Origin: Ruminococcus sp.
GTDB lineage: Bacteria > Bacillota > Clostridia > Oscillospirales > Ruminococcaceae
Length of the DNA: 64,000 nt
Reading direction: 5' to 3'
Assembly: GCA_021205185.1 (NCBI GenBank)
Contig: JAJPYB010000013.1
Location: 1 to 64,000, forward strand
Shown: piece after piece, positions 22,858-32,155 of the stretch
How positions within the stretch are numbered: position 1 is the stretch's first letter
How the letters are laid out: each line of letters begins with the position of its first letter
Notes under the pieces: model-generated
The model's database searches: none
What the model was told of the DNA's origin: nothing
What the model saw: the letters and a program-made list of their open reading frames with translations, nothing else
Position numbers and translations under genes: made by a program

Positions 22858-24468
22858 GTGAAATTTGGTATAATAGGCAATAAAAGCGCTGTGAATATCG
22901 GAGATGATATTCAATCATTTGCAATAGCAAATTTCTTGCCATCTGTTGATTACTTTATTGATCGTGAGCATTTAAATACTTTCAAGACTGACGACGGTGA
23001 GCCCGTAGCGGTTGTAATGGCTGCATGGTATATGTGGAAAAAATGGAACTGGCCGCCAAGCAAGTATATTGTCCCCAAACTTATTAGTATGCACTATGCA
23101 GATTATCAAATCGGCAATCAGCCGGGCGGACCTGTTAAGTATGAGTTTATGACTGGTGCAGGCAAAGATTATATGAACGCATATGGTCCTGTTGGTTGTC
23201 GAGATATGTTTACTTATAGAAATTTCAAGGAGCGTGGAATCGACTGCTACTTTTCCGGCTGTGTTACGCTTACTCTTCCGAAAATGCCGAGGGTTGAGCA
23301 TGAAAAGGAATATATCTGCGCTGTAGATTTAAGACCGCCTTCGCTTAATAAGCTCAAGAGCATTTTAAAGGGAAGTGAAATTGAGCTAAAGGTAATTACG
23401 CACAATAAGACGAAACAGGGCGACGAAAATAGCGAGTGGGAGGATACCAAAAAGGACGTCGTTGAGTTGCTCACTCTTTATCAAAATGCAAAGTGCGTTG
23501 TTACAAGGCGTTTACATTGTGCATTACCGTGCCTTGCTATGGATGTTCCTGTATTTGTAATAAACAGTCGTTCTAAGGCAGCGTCAAATAGATTTGAACC
23601 TTATTTTGATTGGCTGCACAATTCAAAAGAAGGCGCTTTTGTAAACGATGAATATGATTATGATTTCTTTAATCCTCCTCCAAATAACGGAAAGCATATT
23701 CCAACAAGAGAAAAGCTTATAAAAGATATAACTGAATTTGTTGACGAATATAAGAACAAACAGGGTTTAGTAGACGAATATGTAAAGGCAACCTATACAC
23801 CTGAAGAGGTTGTGAAGTGGCAAAACTCAGCTATGAAGGAGTCGCTTGATAAGTGGGTTCCGCTTTTTGACGAGCTTTTCAGACAGATTGATGCTTTACA
23901 GGATAGGCGCGATCAGCTTTTAAATCGTTATACAGAAATAACAGATCAGTGCAATGAAATATTTGAGTCTAAGGGAGTAAACAGAATAGTTTCTTTAAGA
24001 AATACTTTCTTGAAGGACAGCAATAAAATGGTCCTGCCGTCAATATCTAAAGAAACAGACAAACCAAGTAATAAGAAAAAGAAGTCAGGTAAAAAGACTA
24101 AGGGCAAAGCTGATGTGTATGCAAAGACTCCTGAGCTTAGCCGAATGATTAACGATGAGGCGAAGCCCTCAGTCGAAGATTATAGAAACGACAGACTTTC
24201 GTGGCAGACCGACACGCTAAGCGCAGAGGAGTTTAATGATACATTGAGAAATCAGCTTGACGAGTGGTCTAAGCTTTATCGACAAGGTATTGTTCTGACG
24301 CATAGATTGGAAAACGAGATTGATTCTGTTCCTGCTAAGTATGAGAGCCTTAAAAAGTATAAAAAGTTTATTGACTGCCGAAGTGTGGCACTTGCAGTTA
24401 AAGTGGTGAATGTTTTCAGAAGAGAAGATAACAAGCTTGTTATTCCGACATTTGAAAAGGAATCTTAA
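22858..24468 (+). CDS. Polysaccharide pyruvyl transferase-like protein with basic C-terminal tail
   Basis: 536 aa from GTG 22858, seven bases after GGAGG. The N-terminal 320 residues fit the polysaccharide pyruvyl transferase fold: IGNKSAVNIGDDIQSFAIA at the start, GPVGCRDMFTYRNFKERG near 122, and VVTRRLHCALPCLAMDVPVFV near 215. These enzymes add pyruvate ketals to surface sugars using phosphoenolpyruvate. A helical region follows, with a lysine-rich patch (KKKKSGKKTKGK) near 406, then a further helical segment. This tail is not part of the known family and may tether or scaffold the machinery. Confidence 0.8.
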   Translation: MKFGIIGNKSAVNIGDDIQSFAIANFLPSVDYFIDREHLNTFKTDDGEPVAVVMAAWYMWKKWNWPPSKYIVPKLISMHYADYQIGNQPGGPVKYEFMTGAGKDYMNAYGPVGCRDMFTYRNFKERGIDCYFSGCVTLTLPKMPRVEHEKEYICAVDLRPPSLNKLKSILKGSEIELKVITHNKTKQGDENSEWEDTKKDVVELLTLYQNAKCVVTRRLHCALPCLAMDVPVFVINSRSKAASNRFEPYFDWLHNSKEGAFVNDEYDYDFFNPPPNNGKHIPTREKLIKDITEFVDEYKNKQGLVDEYVKATYTPEEVVKWQNSAMKESLDKWVPLFDELFRQIDALQDRRDQLLNRYTEITDQCNEIFESKGVNRIVSLRNTFLKDSNKMVLPSISKETDKPSNKKKKSGKKTKGKADVYAKTPELSRMINDEAKPSVEDYRNDRLSWQTDTLSAEEFNDTLRNQLDEWSKLYRQGIVLTHRLENEIDSVPAKYESLKKYKKFIDCRSVALAVKVVNVFRREDNKLVIPTFEKES

Positions 24469-24612
24469 TGATTTGATGCGGAAGAAGCTTTTTTATGCGA
24501 GTTTATGAGAACTTGAGCGTGGATTTTCAATGTAAAGTTTTTGAGTGTTTGCAACGGAAAATCTACAAATATGATGAGGATAATAAATCAAAATAGAAAC
24601 GGAAGTGGTAAT

Positions 24613-26208
24613 ATGGCAAAGTACCTTATCAGAGGTGGAAAAACCCCCACGGAAAAGTTGAAAATAGATGAATACGTAAACATCAATTTAATGGGGTCGA
24701 ATTCTGGTAACTATATGTATCTTTATGGCATAATTCGTACTCTTACCACTGATGACGATGTTACATTTGAAAGTACAAGATATAGATATGATTTTGACGA
24801 CGCTGAGATAGATCGTATAAATAATGAGTGCGACGGATTTATAATTCCTCTTGCTGATGCGTTTAGAGAAAATTTTATGACAGAGCTTGTTGGAATTACA
24901 AATCTTGTGAAGAAGCTGAAAATACCTAGCTATGTAATAGGTGTTGGAGTAAAAGCAGGCGCAGAAGAAAAACTTGCAAATAAAAATTTTGGATTTGAAA
25001 AAGAAGCACAGAGTTTTGTAAAAGCGGTGCTTAAGAATTCAAATAACATAGGTGTAAGAGGTGAAACTACAGGTGAGTTTCTAGAATATCTAGGTTTTAA
25101 GGAGGGGCAGGATTTTAAGGTGATAGGCTGTCCCTCAATGTATACTTTTGGAAATAATCTTAAAATAAGAAATACGAAAAAAGATGCAGACAGCAATGTT
25201 GCTTATAACCTCACATACTATTCAAAGCCCGAAACTATTGATTTTATGGATGCAGCAGTAGCTCAGTTTAAGAGCCCTGTTTTTGTTCCACAGATGCTTG
25301 CAGAGCTTAAGACTCTTTACTGGGGAATTGATTATAAAAGCACTTTTGAAAATGCTAAACGGAATTATCCCTGCAACATAAACAGTCCGGTTTATGCTCA
25401 GGACAGAGTGCGTTTTTTTGTGAATGTAAATGAATGGATCGATTTTATGAAAACACGCGATTTGGTTTTTGGAACCAGACTACATGGAAATATTCCTGCA
25501 GTAATTGCAGGAACACCGTCTATTTTGATAACTAAAGATATAAGGATGCGTGAATTAGCAAGATTTCATGGACTTACATGGATTGATGAGTCGGAGCTTT
25601 ACAAGTTTAAAGATATTTGGGAGATTATTGATAGTGTGGATTTCCACAGCCCTGAAAGAAAGCAACAGAAAAACTTTGAAAACTACCTTGATTTTTTGCA
25701 TTCGAACGGATTTAAAACTATATATGACGATAACAGGGATCGTGTTGATGCTCCGCTTGATGATATGGTTAATGGAGTGCACAATGAGTTTAAGTCTGCT
25801 GCACTTTGTTCAAAAGGCGAAATTTCAAGCCGCATGAACAATTCTATAAAATTTGTAAAAGAACAGCGTGAAGAGTTGAAAAAAGAAAATAAAAAGCTAA
25901 AAAATGAAAGAAAAAAATTAAAAGAGAAATTAAATGATCAAAAGAAGACTGCGGAGCGTATAAAAAAAGCTAATGAAAAAATCCAAAAGGACCTCGAATC
26001 AAAGCTTTTAGCCGAGCAAAAAAGATCTGCAGAGCTTGAAAAAAGTGCTAACGATTTGCAGCTGCAGCTTGAAGATACAGGCAAAGAGCTTTACGATAAA
26101 AATGAACAGCTCTCCCACCTAAAAAATGTCGTTTCTTGTAAATGCGTAAAATATCCTGTTGCAATAAGAAATGCTTTTGTGAGCAAGAAAAAGAAAATCA
26201 AACTTTAA
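24613..26208 (+). CDS. Polysaccharide pyruvyl transferase-like protein with coiled-coil tail
   Basis: 531 aa from ATG 24613, which follows GGAAGTGG; the longer frame to 24541 has no site. The transferase domain shows YVIGVGVKAG near 105, a GVRGETTGEFL segment near 152 and FGTRLHGNIPAVIAGTPSILI near 285. From about 410 to 500 the sequence is a long lysine/glutamate coiled coil (KENKKLKNERKKLKEKL). It is paralogous in design to the preceding gene: both are transferase plus helical tail and end in a similar KYPVAIRNAF / RSVALAVKVVNVF segment followed by a positively charged end. The pair could form a complex. Confidence 0.8.
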   Translation: MAKYLIRGGKTPTEKLKIDEYVNINLMGSNSGNYMYLYGIIRTLTTDDDVTFESTRYRYDFDDAEIDRINNECDGFIIPLADAFRENFMTELVGITNLVKKLKIPSYVIGVGVKAGAEEKLANKNFGFEKEAQSFVKAVLKNSNNIGVRGETTGEFLEYLGFKEGQDFKVIGCPSMYTFGNNLKIRNTKKDADSNVAYNLTYYSKPETIDFMDAAVAQFKSPVFVPQMLAELKTLYWGIDYKSTFENAKRNYPCNINSPVYAQDRVRFFVNVNEWIDFMKTRDLVFGTRLHGNIPAVIAGTPSILITKDIRMRELARFHGLTWIDESELYKFKDIWEIIDSVDFHSPERKQQKNFENYLDFLHSNGFKTIYDDNRDRVDAPLDDMVNGVHNEFKSAALCSKGEISSRMNNSIKFVKEQREELKKENKKLKNERKKLKEKLNDQKKTAERIKKANEKIQKDLESKLLAEQKRSAELEKSANDLQLQLEDTGKELYDKNEQLSHLKNVVSCKCVKYPVAIRNAFVSKKKKIKL

Positions 26209-26223
26209 AGAGGTTATAATAAT

Positions 26224-26928
26224 ATGATATATGGAGCAATGCTTGCCGGAGGCAGCGGCACAAGAGTTAAAAGCTCGGTAATACCTAAACAGTTTATCGA
26301 GGTAGGCGGCGTACCTATAATTATTCATACGCTAAAGAATATGCTAAAGGTAACAAGATTCGATAAAATTTACATTGCTGCACGTGAGGACTATATAGAG
26401 TACCTTATGCAGCAGGTTGAAAAAAACGTCGATGATCCGCACAGGGTTAAGATAATAGCCGGCGGTAAGGAGCGAATGGACTCGATTCACAATGTTACGG
26501 CAGCAATTGAGAGCGAAAATGGAATAACCGATGATGATGTTATTGTAATTCACGATGCAGTAAGACCGTTCGTTACGGAGAAAATTCTTAATGATTCGAT
26601 AGATGCGGCGGCAAAATACGGAGCTTGCGTTTGCGGATTGCCGTGTGCCGATACTATTTTACACTCAAAAAAAGGTGATGTGGTTGATGATATTCCGCCA
26701 AGAAGCGAGCTTTACAGCGGACAAGCACCTGACAGCTTTAATCTAAGGCGTTTTATCCAAATGGAGGATAATCTGACTGATGAGCAGAAGGAAAAAATTA
26801 CCGGTACGTCTCAAATTTGTACAATGAACAATCAGCCGATCTATATAATAGAGGGCGATGCAATAAACTTTAAAATTACCACTGACAGCGATCTGCTTAT
26901 GGTGAGAACGCTGCTCGGTGAGAAATAA
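26224..26928 (+). CDS. tarI: Ribitol/polyol-5-phosphate cytidylyltransferase (TarI-like)
   Basis: 234 aa. LAGGSGTRVKSSVIPKQF at the N-terminus is the CTP site, and GGKERMDSI, IHDAVRPFVT and SGQAPDSFNL complete the IspD/TarI pattern. The adjacent TarJ-like reductase supplies a pentitol 5-phosphate, so this enzyme should make the CDP-pentitol used by the polymerases. It starts at ATG 26224, 15 bp after the coiled-coil gene, with AGAGG ahead. IspD activity is not excluded by sequence, but context argues for polymer precursor synthesis. Confidence 0.82.
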   Translation: MIYGAMLAGGSGTRVKSSVIPKQFIEVGGVPIIIHTLKNMLKVTRFDKIYIAAREDYIEYLMQQVEKNVDDPHRVKIIAGGKERMDSIHNVTAAIESENGITDDDVIVIHDAVRPFVTEKILNDSIDAAAKYGACVCGLPCADTILHSKKGDVVDDIPPRSELYSGQAPDSFNLRRFIQMEDNLTDEQKEKITGTSQICTMNNQPIYIIEGDAINFKITTDSDLLMVRTLLGEK

Positions 26929-26946
26929 GGAAAAGGAATTAACTAT

Positions 26947-28017
26947 ATGAAAAGTTTAATTGAAATACCTGAAAAGATGAATGCCTTAGTGCTTCATGGA
27001 GTAGGAGATTTAAGATACGAGCAGGTTGAAGTACCTGAGCTTAAAGACGGAACCGTTTTGTTAAAGATTAAGGCGTGCGGAATTTGTTCAAGCGATATGC
27101 CAAGAATTTTTGTAAACGGAACCTATCATTTTCCAACCATTCCGGGTCACGAATTTTCAGGACAGATAGTAGCTGTTGGCAACGGAGTTGACGAGAGCTT
27201 ACTTGGCAAAAGAAGCTGTGTCTTTCCTATGCTGCCGTGTAGAAGCTGTCGTGCCTGCGAAATGGAGGAGTGGGCTCAATGCTCAGGATATAGCTATTTT
27301 GGTTCACGCTGTGACGGAGCATTTGCTCAATATTTGGTTGTACCGACGTGGAATCTTGTACCGTTTTCAGACGAGCTTTCGTACGAGGAAGCGGCTCTTT
27401 GCGAGCCTGCAGCTGTATCACTTCATGCAGTAAATCTGAGCGGGCTCAAAGAGGGAATGAATGTCGCCGTAATCGGCACAGGAACGATTGCCTTCTTAAT
27501 AGGCTCGTTTGCAAAGAGCAAAATAGGCGACGGCAAGGTTGTAATTTGTGGCAGAAGTGAGAATAAGCTTGAGTATGCCGAACAGCTGGGTTTTGAAATG
27601 GTGAACACAAGTGAAGAACAGCCGCAGGACGGAATAAAGAGAATTACCGGTAGCGACGGCGCAGACGTTGTGTTTGAAGCGGTTGGCTCAAATGCTGCAA
27701 TTTCAAGTGCAATTAAATCTGCTGCTGCGTTGGGAAAGGTAATACTTGTTGGAAATCCTGATGATGATTTAAAGCTTGAAAAGAATGTTTATTGGTCAAT
27801 TTTGCGCCGACAGCTTACAATTGCTGGATCGTGGAATTCAAATTATAATTCAAGAATAAACGACTGGGCGGACGCGCTTAAAATCTTTGAGAGCGGAAGT
27901 CTTAATCTGAAGGGCTTAATTACGCATACATTCAAGCTTGAGGATAACGAAAAGGCTTTTGAAACAATAAAGGATCCGAATGAATTCACGCTTAAAGTAA
28001 TGTTTACAATAGATTAA
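26947..28017 (+). CDS. tarJ: Zinc-dependent pentulose-5-phosphate reductase (TarJ-like)
   Basis: Medium-chain dehydrogenase of 356 aa. Catalytic zinc ligands are Cys47 (CGICSSD) and His68-Glu69 (PGHEFSG), structural zinc ligands are Cys98, 101, 104 and 112, and the Rossmann loop is VIGTGTIAFLIG near 176. It resembles TarJ and galactitol-1-phosphate dehydrogenase. Next to the TarI-like gene it most probably reduces ribulose-5-phosphate (or xylulose-5-phosphate) with NADPH to the pentitol phosphate. It starts 18 bp after tarI with AGGAATT as site. Confidence 0.85.
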   Translation: MKSLIEIPEKMNALVLHGVGDLRYEQVEVPELKDGTVLLKIKACGICSSDMPRIFVNGTYHFPTIPGHEFSGQIVAVGNGVDESLLGKRSCVFPMLPCRSCRACEMEEWAQCSGYSYFGSRCDGAFAQYLVVPTWNLVPFSDELSYEEAALCEPAAVSLHAVNLSGLKEGMNVAVIGTGTIAFLIGSFAKSKIGDGKVVICGRSENKLEYAEQLGFEMVNTSEEQPQDGIKRITGSDGADVVFEAVGSNAAISSAIKSAAALGKVILVGNPDDDLKLEKNVYWSILRRQLTIAGSWNSNYNSRINDWADALKIFESGSLNLKGLITHTFKLEDNEKAFETIKDPNEFTLKVMFTID

Positions 28018-28053
28018 CGCAAAAAGTATTGAGAGGAAAGAGCGTATTTTTAC

Positions 28054-29919
28054 ATGGAAAGTATAGACTTGATAGAAGAAAAGAAGCTAGAAGAGATTGC
28101 GGACAGACGAAAAGCAGTCGATAAAAAGCTGTCAAAGGGCAAAACGTTCGGCTTGATAAAAAACATTGAATTTAAGAGGGTTATTTTTCATCTTTCTGGT
28201 GAAATTGTAAATGCTGACCCATCTAAGGAGTATGGCGCAAGATTTGTTACTGAGGACAGAACAAAAATGTTTTATCCTGCACATTTTGATGCAGATGGAA
28301 ACCAGTTCTCAATTTCTATGAACATTATGTGCTGCAAAAATCAAGAGCCGATTGCTTCGGGAAATTATTATCTTGTGATATTTGAAAAATACGAGGGATA
28401 TAAAGAGGAGCAGGATTTTGTATTTAGCGATACCTGTGAACTTGTAAAACGTAGCGATGTTGTATACAAGGTTACAAGTGACGAAGAGGGAAGAACTGTT
28501 GACAAGGTGAAGCTTACCTGCGAGTATCCTTGCTTTATCGATTCCGAATACGACGGAATGTGCGATAACGAAAGTGTAAATCCGTGGAATTTTAAATATA
28601 GGCGAAGCGGCAGCAATCTTTTTTACTCTGTTTCAAAGCAGGATATGGATACGGCAGAGTATTCGCTTTCAGTAACTTATAAAGCGCCAGGAAAGCCTAT
28701 TCATTTTTTCGGTCGGCAAAAGAAGTACTGGATGGGAAAATTTAATAATTTCAAGAAGGATAAAAATGCGCTTGAGCTATGGTTCTTTACCCATTCATTT
28801 AAACTGTTTACTAAATTTGCCAAGAGAAACGGAGATGTAATTCTTTTTGCGTCGGGCTCCAGAGCTGAGATTGGCGGCAATGAGGAATTTATTTACAAGC
28901 GTATGATAGAACGTGGTCTTGACAAGAAATATAAATTCCGTTTCGATTTTAAGGAAAGCATAAATGTAAATAGACCTTGGTGGAAGATGTTACGATTTGC
29001 TTACTACCTTGCGACATCAGATATTATTTTAATAGACGATTATTATCCGGAAATATATAAGATCGATTATCCAAAAACTACAAAAATTTTGCAGGTATGG
29101 CACGCTTGTGGAGCTTTTAAGTCGCTCGGATTTGAAAGACTTGGCAAACCGGGTGCGCCACCGTTTAATACACGAGTTCACAAATGCTATACTCATGTTC
29201 CTGTGAGCTCGTACCATTCGGCAAAGCACCATGCGGAGGGCTTTGCAATTGATGAGAGCAAATTCTATCCCGTAGGTGTTCCGAGAACTGATATTTTCTT
29301 TGATGAAGAGTATAAGAAAGAAACTCGTTTGCGAATGCTTGATGAGTTTGAGCCGTGTAAGACTGCTGATAAGGTCTATTTGTATGCACCTACATTTAGA
29401 GGAAATAACGCTGTCGATGCATATTTCCCGTTTGACAAGTTCGACCTTGATAGGTGGGGTGAATTTTTAGAAAAGAAAAATGCCGTGCTTATTATAAAGA
29501 TGCACCCATTCGTTTCTAAGCGTGTTGAAATTCCGCCCAAATACAAGGATAGAATTTTAGATGCAAGCGATTATAGAGAAGTAAATGATATATTGTTTAT
29601 AATTGATGTGCTTATTACCGATTATTCATCAATTATTTATGAAACCTCGCTTTTGAAAAAGCCAATGCTGTTTTTTGCATTCGACCGCAAATATTATGAA
29701 AACACAAGAGATTTTTATGAGCCTTATGAGGAACTCGTTCCGGGAAAAATCGTAACTGATTTTGATGAGCTTTTGGAAGCTATGGAAAATGAGGATTATG
29801 ACGCTCATAAAATGGATGCTTTTATCGAGAAAAACTTCACATATACTGACGGCAAGGCGACCGATAGGGTTATAGACCAACTGATTATCGGTAATGAGCC
29901 TAACGCCGAACAAAAATGA
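28054..29919 (+). CDS. CDP-glycerol/ribitol polymerase (TagF/TarL-like), large
   Basis: 621 aa. The N-terminal 230 residues are a beta-rich accessory domain. The C-terminal half is the GT-B phosphotransferase: ILQVWHACGAFKSLGF near 346, PRTDIFFDEEY near 410, YLYAPTFRGNN near 447, IKMHPFVSKR near 484 and LITDYSSIIYETSLLKKPMLFF near 525. It is likely to add polyol-phosphate units to the growing chain at the membrane. It is the longest of three such enzymes here and lies directly after the TarI/TarJ pair, so it is the best candidate for the main polymerase. Confidence 0.88.
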   Translation: MESIDLIEEKKLEEIADRRKAVDKKLSKGKTFGLIKNIEFKRVIFHLSGEIVNADPSKEYGARFVTEDRTKMFYPAHFDADGNQFSISMNIMCCKNQEPIASGNYYLVIFEKYEGYKEEQDFVFSDTCELVKRSDVVYKVTSDEEGRTVDKVKLTCEYPCFIDSEYDGMCDNESVNPWNFKYRRSGSNLFYSVSKQDMDTAEYSLSVTYKAPGKPIHFFGRQKKYWMGKFNNFKKDKNALELWFFTHSFKLFTKFAKRNGDVILFASGSRAEIGGNEEFIYKRMIERGLDKKYKFRFDFKESINVNRPWWKMLRFAYYLATSDIILIDDYYPEIYKIDYPKTTKILQVWHACGAFKSLGFERLGKPGAPPFNTRVHKCYTHVPVSSYHSAKHHAEGFAIDESKFYPVGVPRTDIFFDEEYKKETRLRMLDEFEPCKTADKVYLYAPTFRGNNAVDAYFPFDKFDLDRWGEFLEKKNAVLIIKMHPFVSKRVEIPPKYKDRILDASDYREVNDILFIIDVLITDYSSIIYETSLLKKPMLFFAFDRKYYENTRDFYEPYEELVPGKIVTDFDELLEAMENEDYDAHKMDAFIEKNFTYTDGKATDRVIDQLIIGNEPNAEQK

Positions 29920-29946
29920 GAACTTAGAAAGGAAGCGAAGGATTAA

Positions 29947-30636
29947 ATGGGTACACAGGATAAAGAGAAGGGCAAGATTTCAGTGTCTATGATGTGTGTA
30001 AGGATAGACCTTACTATGGATTATCTGAAAGCTTTTGAGAGAAACGGTGTAGAGCTGCTGCATATAGACGTTATGGACGGAACTTTTGTACCGAATATTA
30101 CAATTGGTGTTGATTATGTAAAACAGCTGAGAGAAATAAGCAAACAACCGTTTGATTTTCATTTTATGGTTGAAGAACCAGAGGAGAAGATGCGGTGGTT
30201 TGACATTCGTGAAGGAGATTGGGTTTCTGTTCATTGGGAATCAACCAAGCATATCGACAAATGTATGCAATATATTAAGAGTAAAGGCGCACACGCTTGT
30301 ATTGCTTTGAATCCTGGAACTCCAATTAGCGTTTTGGAAGAAATGTATGGTTATCTTGACGGAGTGCTTCTTTTGAGCGTAAATCCTGGCTTTGCAGGAC
30401 AAAAGCTTATTCCGTCTGTAATCGATAAGGTAAAGAGAATGTCAGCTCATCTCAAAGAGATTGGAAGAGAGGACATAACAATTATCGCAGACGGAAATAT
30501 GTCTAATGAAAATGCGAAGCTTATGTATGATGCTGGAGCGAGAATATTTGTTGCAGGAACGTCAAGTATCGTTAAGGACACGATCGAAGGCGTAGACGAA
30601 AGAATTGCAGCAAAGCGTAAAAGCATTGGTTATTAA
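29947..30636 (+). CDS. Ribulose-phosphate 3-epimerase-family enzyme
   Basis: TIM-barrel epimerase of 229 aa. The metal ligands of the family are all present: His39 and Asp41 (LHIDVMDGTFVPN), His72 (DFHFMV) and Asp182 (IIADGNMS). The phosphate-binding SVNPGFAGQ is near 144. The usual LSADF serine loop is replaced by VSMMCVRIDL and the DGG by DGN, so it is a divergent member. In this locus it probably interconverts ribulose- and xylulose-5-phosphate to feed the TarJ/TarI pair, or gives a different pentitol such as arabinitol (inference). It is the last gene before the terminator. Confidence 0.85.
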   Translation: MGTQDKEKGKISVSMMCVRIDLTMDYLKAFERNGVELLHIDVMDGTFVPNITIGVDYVKQLREISKQPFDFHFMVEEPEEKMRWFDIREGDWVSVHWESTKHIDKCMQYIKSKGAHACIALNPGTPISVLEEMYGYLDGVLLLSVNPGFAGQKLIPSVIDKVKRMSAHLKEIGREDITIIADGNMSNENAKLMYDAGARIFVAGTSSIVKDTIEGVDERIAAKRKSIGY

Positions 30637-30654
30637 ATACAAACAGTAAAAAAT

Positions 30655-30686
30655 AACGACTGAATTTTTTAGGTTCAGTCGTTTTC
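30655..30686 (+). terminator. Terminator of the polymer operon
   Basis: Perfect 10-bp stem AACGACTGAA / TTCAGTCGTT, then TTTC. It separates the operon from the convergent transferase gene. Confidence 0.8.
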
Positions 30687-30718
30687 TTTATTTGGGAATT
30701 TATCTCACTCGAGTAAAA

Positions 30719-31813
30719 TCACAGATGAATGATTCTGTTAAAAATTCTTTCGGTCGAATTACCGTCACAAGCAGATAAGTATTTTTTCCTGAAACGTATT
30801 AATTTATCTTTGTCAATGGTATCTGGCGATTTTATGATAGCATCGGGTAGCTTATCAGCTTCTTTTACAATATTGCCGGGGATTTCCGAATAATCAAGGT
30901 AGAAGCCTCTATCAGAGTAATACTCGTCAAAATCCGGAACAAATAGCACAAGTGCTTTATCAAACAGTAAATACTCAAATATTACAGAAGAATAATCTGA
31001 AATCATTACATCTACAACAGGAAGTAACTCCTCGGTAGAAAGCGTACAGTTGCTTTCGATGCTTTTTAAATGCAGATGAGGCTTGATTATCACAAACCAT
31101 TCTTCTCCAAGCTTGCTTTGCAGCTCTCGTATAGTCTCTTCACCGACAATCGAAGGACTACCCGCGTTTCCACGAAAGGTAGGCGCCCACATAACTAGCT
31201 TTTTCCCTTTAGCTTTTGGGTACGCAGCGTAAAATTTATCCTTACAGCTTTGAATGTATTTTTCGTCAAACAAGCAATCGGTTCGACACGAACCTAGAGG
31301 TTCAATGCGTTCCTCTGGAAGCAGAAAAGCACCTGCAAGCGGTTTGATGCAATCAGGAGAGGTCACCGCAACAAGATCAAAGTTTTTAGTAGGTGAGCCT
31401 TTATAGGATTTAGAAATATCGTCATCGGCGTCATAGCCTGTCTTTTTGAAAGCTCCGCAAGCGTGCCATATTTGTATAACCTTTGTGTCAGCTCTTTTGT
31501 TTGCCGATGAGACAGGCAGGTAATAATCGCATATTATTACATATTTAGCAGTAGCATAGCTTCGCATAAATCTAATCATTTCTCGCATAACTTTAAAGGG
31601 GCTGCTGTGATTATAATCAAGGAAGAAGTCCTCAATATAATATCCCTCATTTTGAAATTTTTCATGCAAAGCAACCATACTGTATGGAATGCTGTTATTG
31701 TGTGCGTCAGCGAATATAACCTTGTTCTTGTCAACTTCTTTTTTTAGAGATGTGTTATAGAATCTCGGCAATATTTTAAGCTGCAAAAATGATTTGAGCC
31801 ATTGTTTAATCAT
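30719..31813 (-). CDS. CDP-glycerol/ribitol glycerophosphotransferase, third copy
   Basis: About 364 aa. Family marks: IQIWHACGAFKKTGYD near 135, VMWAPTFRGNAG near 225, IIKPHLHLKS near 265 and MISDYSSVIFEYLLFDKALVLF near 293. It is oriented against the main operon but uses an almost identical promoter (P2), so it belongs to the same system. The start is uncertain: ATG 31813 gives MIKQWLKSF, similar to the start of the first transferase, while an in-frame GTG at 31870 lies very close to the expected transcript start. Its role could be priming or chain modification. Confidence 0.85.
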   Translation of the reverse strand: MIKQWLKSFLQLKILPRFYNTSLKKEVDKNKVIFADAHNNSIPYSMVALHEKFQNEGYYIEDFFLDYNHSSPFKVMREMIRFMRSYATAKYVIICDYYLPVSSANKRADTKVIQIWHACGAFKKTGYDADDDISKSYKGSPTKNFDLVAVTSPDCIKPLAGAFLLPEERIEPLGSCRTDCLFDEKYIQSCKDKFYAAYPKAKGKKLVMWAPTFRGNAGSPSIVGEETIRELQSKLGEEWFVIIKPHLHLKSIESNCTLSTEELLPVVDVMISDYSSVIFEYLLFDKALVLFVPDFDEYYSDRGFYLDYSEIPGNIVKEADKLPDAIIKSPDTIDKDKLIRFRKKYLSACDGNSTERIFNRIIHL

Positions 31814-31902
31814 AACATACCAATTCTTTACTTTTGTGTAATAGCACGAGAATAAATTCAAGTGCAGCACATATTTCTTATATTGATTTTATTGTTGTGA
31901 AC

Positions 31903-31931
31903 ATTATACCATTTGCTTTTTACATTGTCAA
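31903..31931 (-). promoter_or_regulatory. Polymer-locus promoter P2
   Basis: On the minus strand: TTGACA (31931-31926), 17-bp spacer, TATAAT (31908-31903). It matches P1 almost base for base over more than 50 bp, including the ATGTAAA repeats. The 451-bp space 31814-32264 holds P2, the cysK promoter and operator, and a short leader ORF. Confidence 0.85.
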
Positions 31932-32080
31932 TACAAACATTTTACATTGCCCATACTTATATTTCAGCTATAAACTATTTTAACAGTCAGGTACAATTAC
32001 AGTCTTAACAAAGTAGTTTTTTCAATTTGAACAAGTACTTCAGACATTTAAAATATTTTCCGATTTTTCCACCTTTCCCC

Positions 32081-32132
32081 TTGACAACTCTCGGCAATCG
32101 TGCTATACTAATACCTAGAAAACATATAGGTA
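32081..32132 (+). promoter_or_regulatory. cysK promoter with Rrf2/CymR-like operator
   Basis: TTGACA (32081-32086), 17-bp spacer, TATACT (32104-32109). The inverted repeat TACCTA-N9-TAGGTA spans 32112-32132 at the start site. Hexamer-N9-hexamer is the same geometry as the operators at 5429-5489, and Rrf2 proteins of the CymR/IscR type are known regulators of cysteine genes, so cysteine-responsive repression is likely. Confidence 0.7.
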
Positions 32133-32155
32133 ATAGTAAAGAAAGCGTGATTGCT

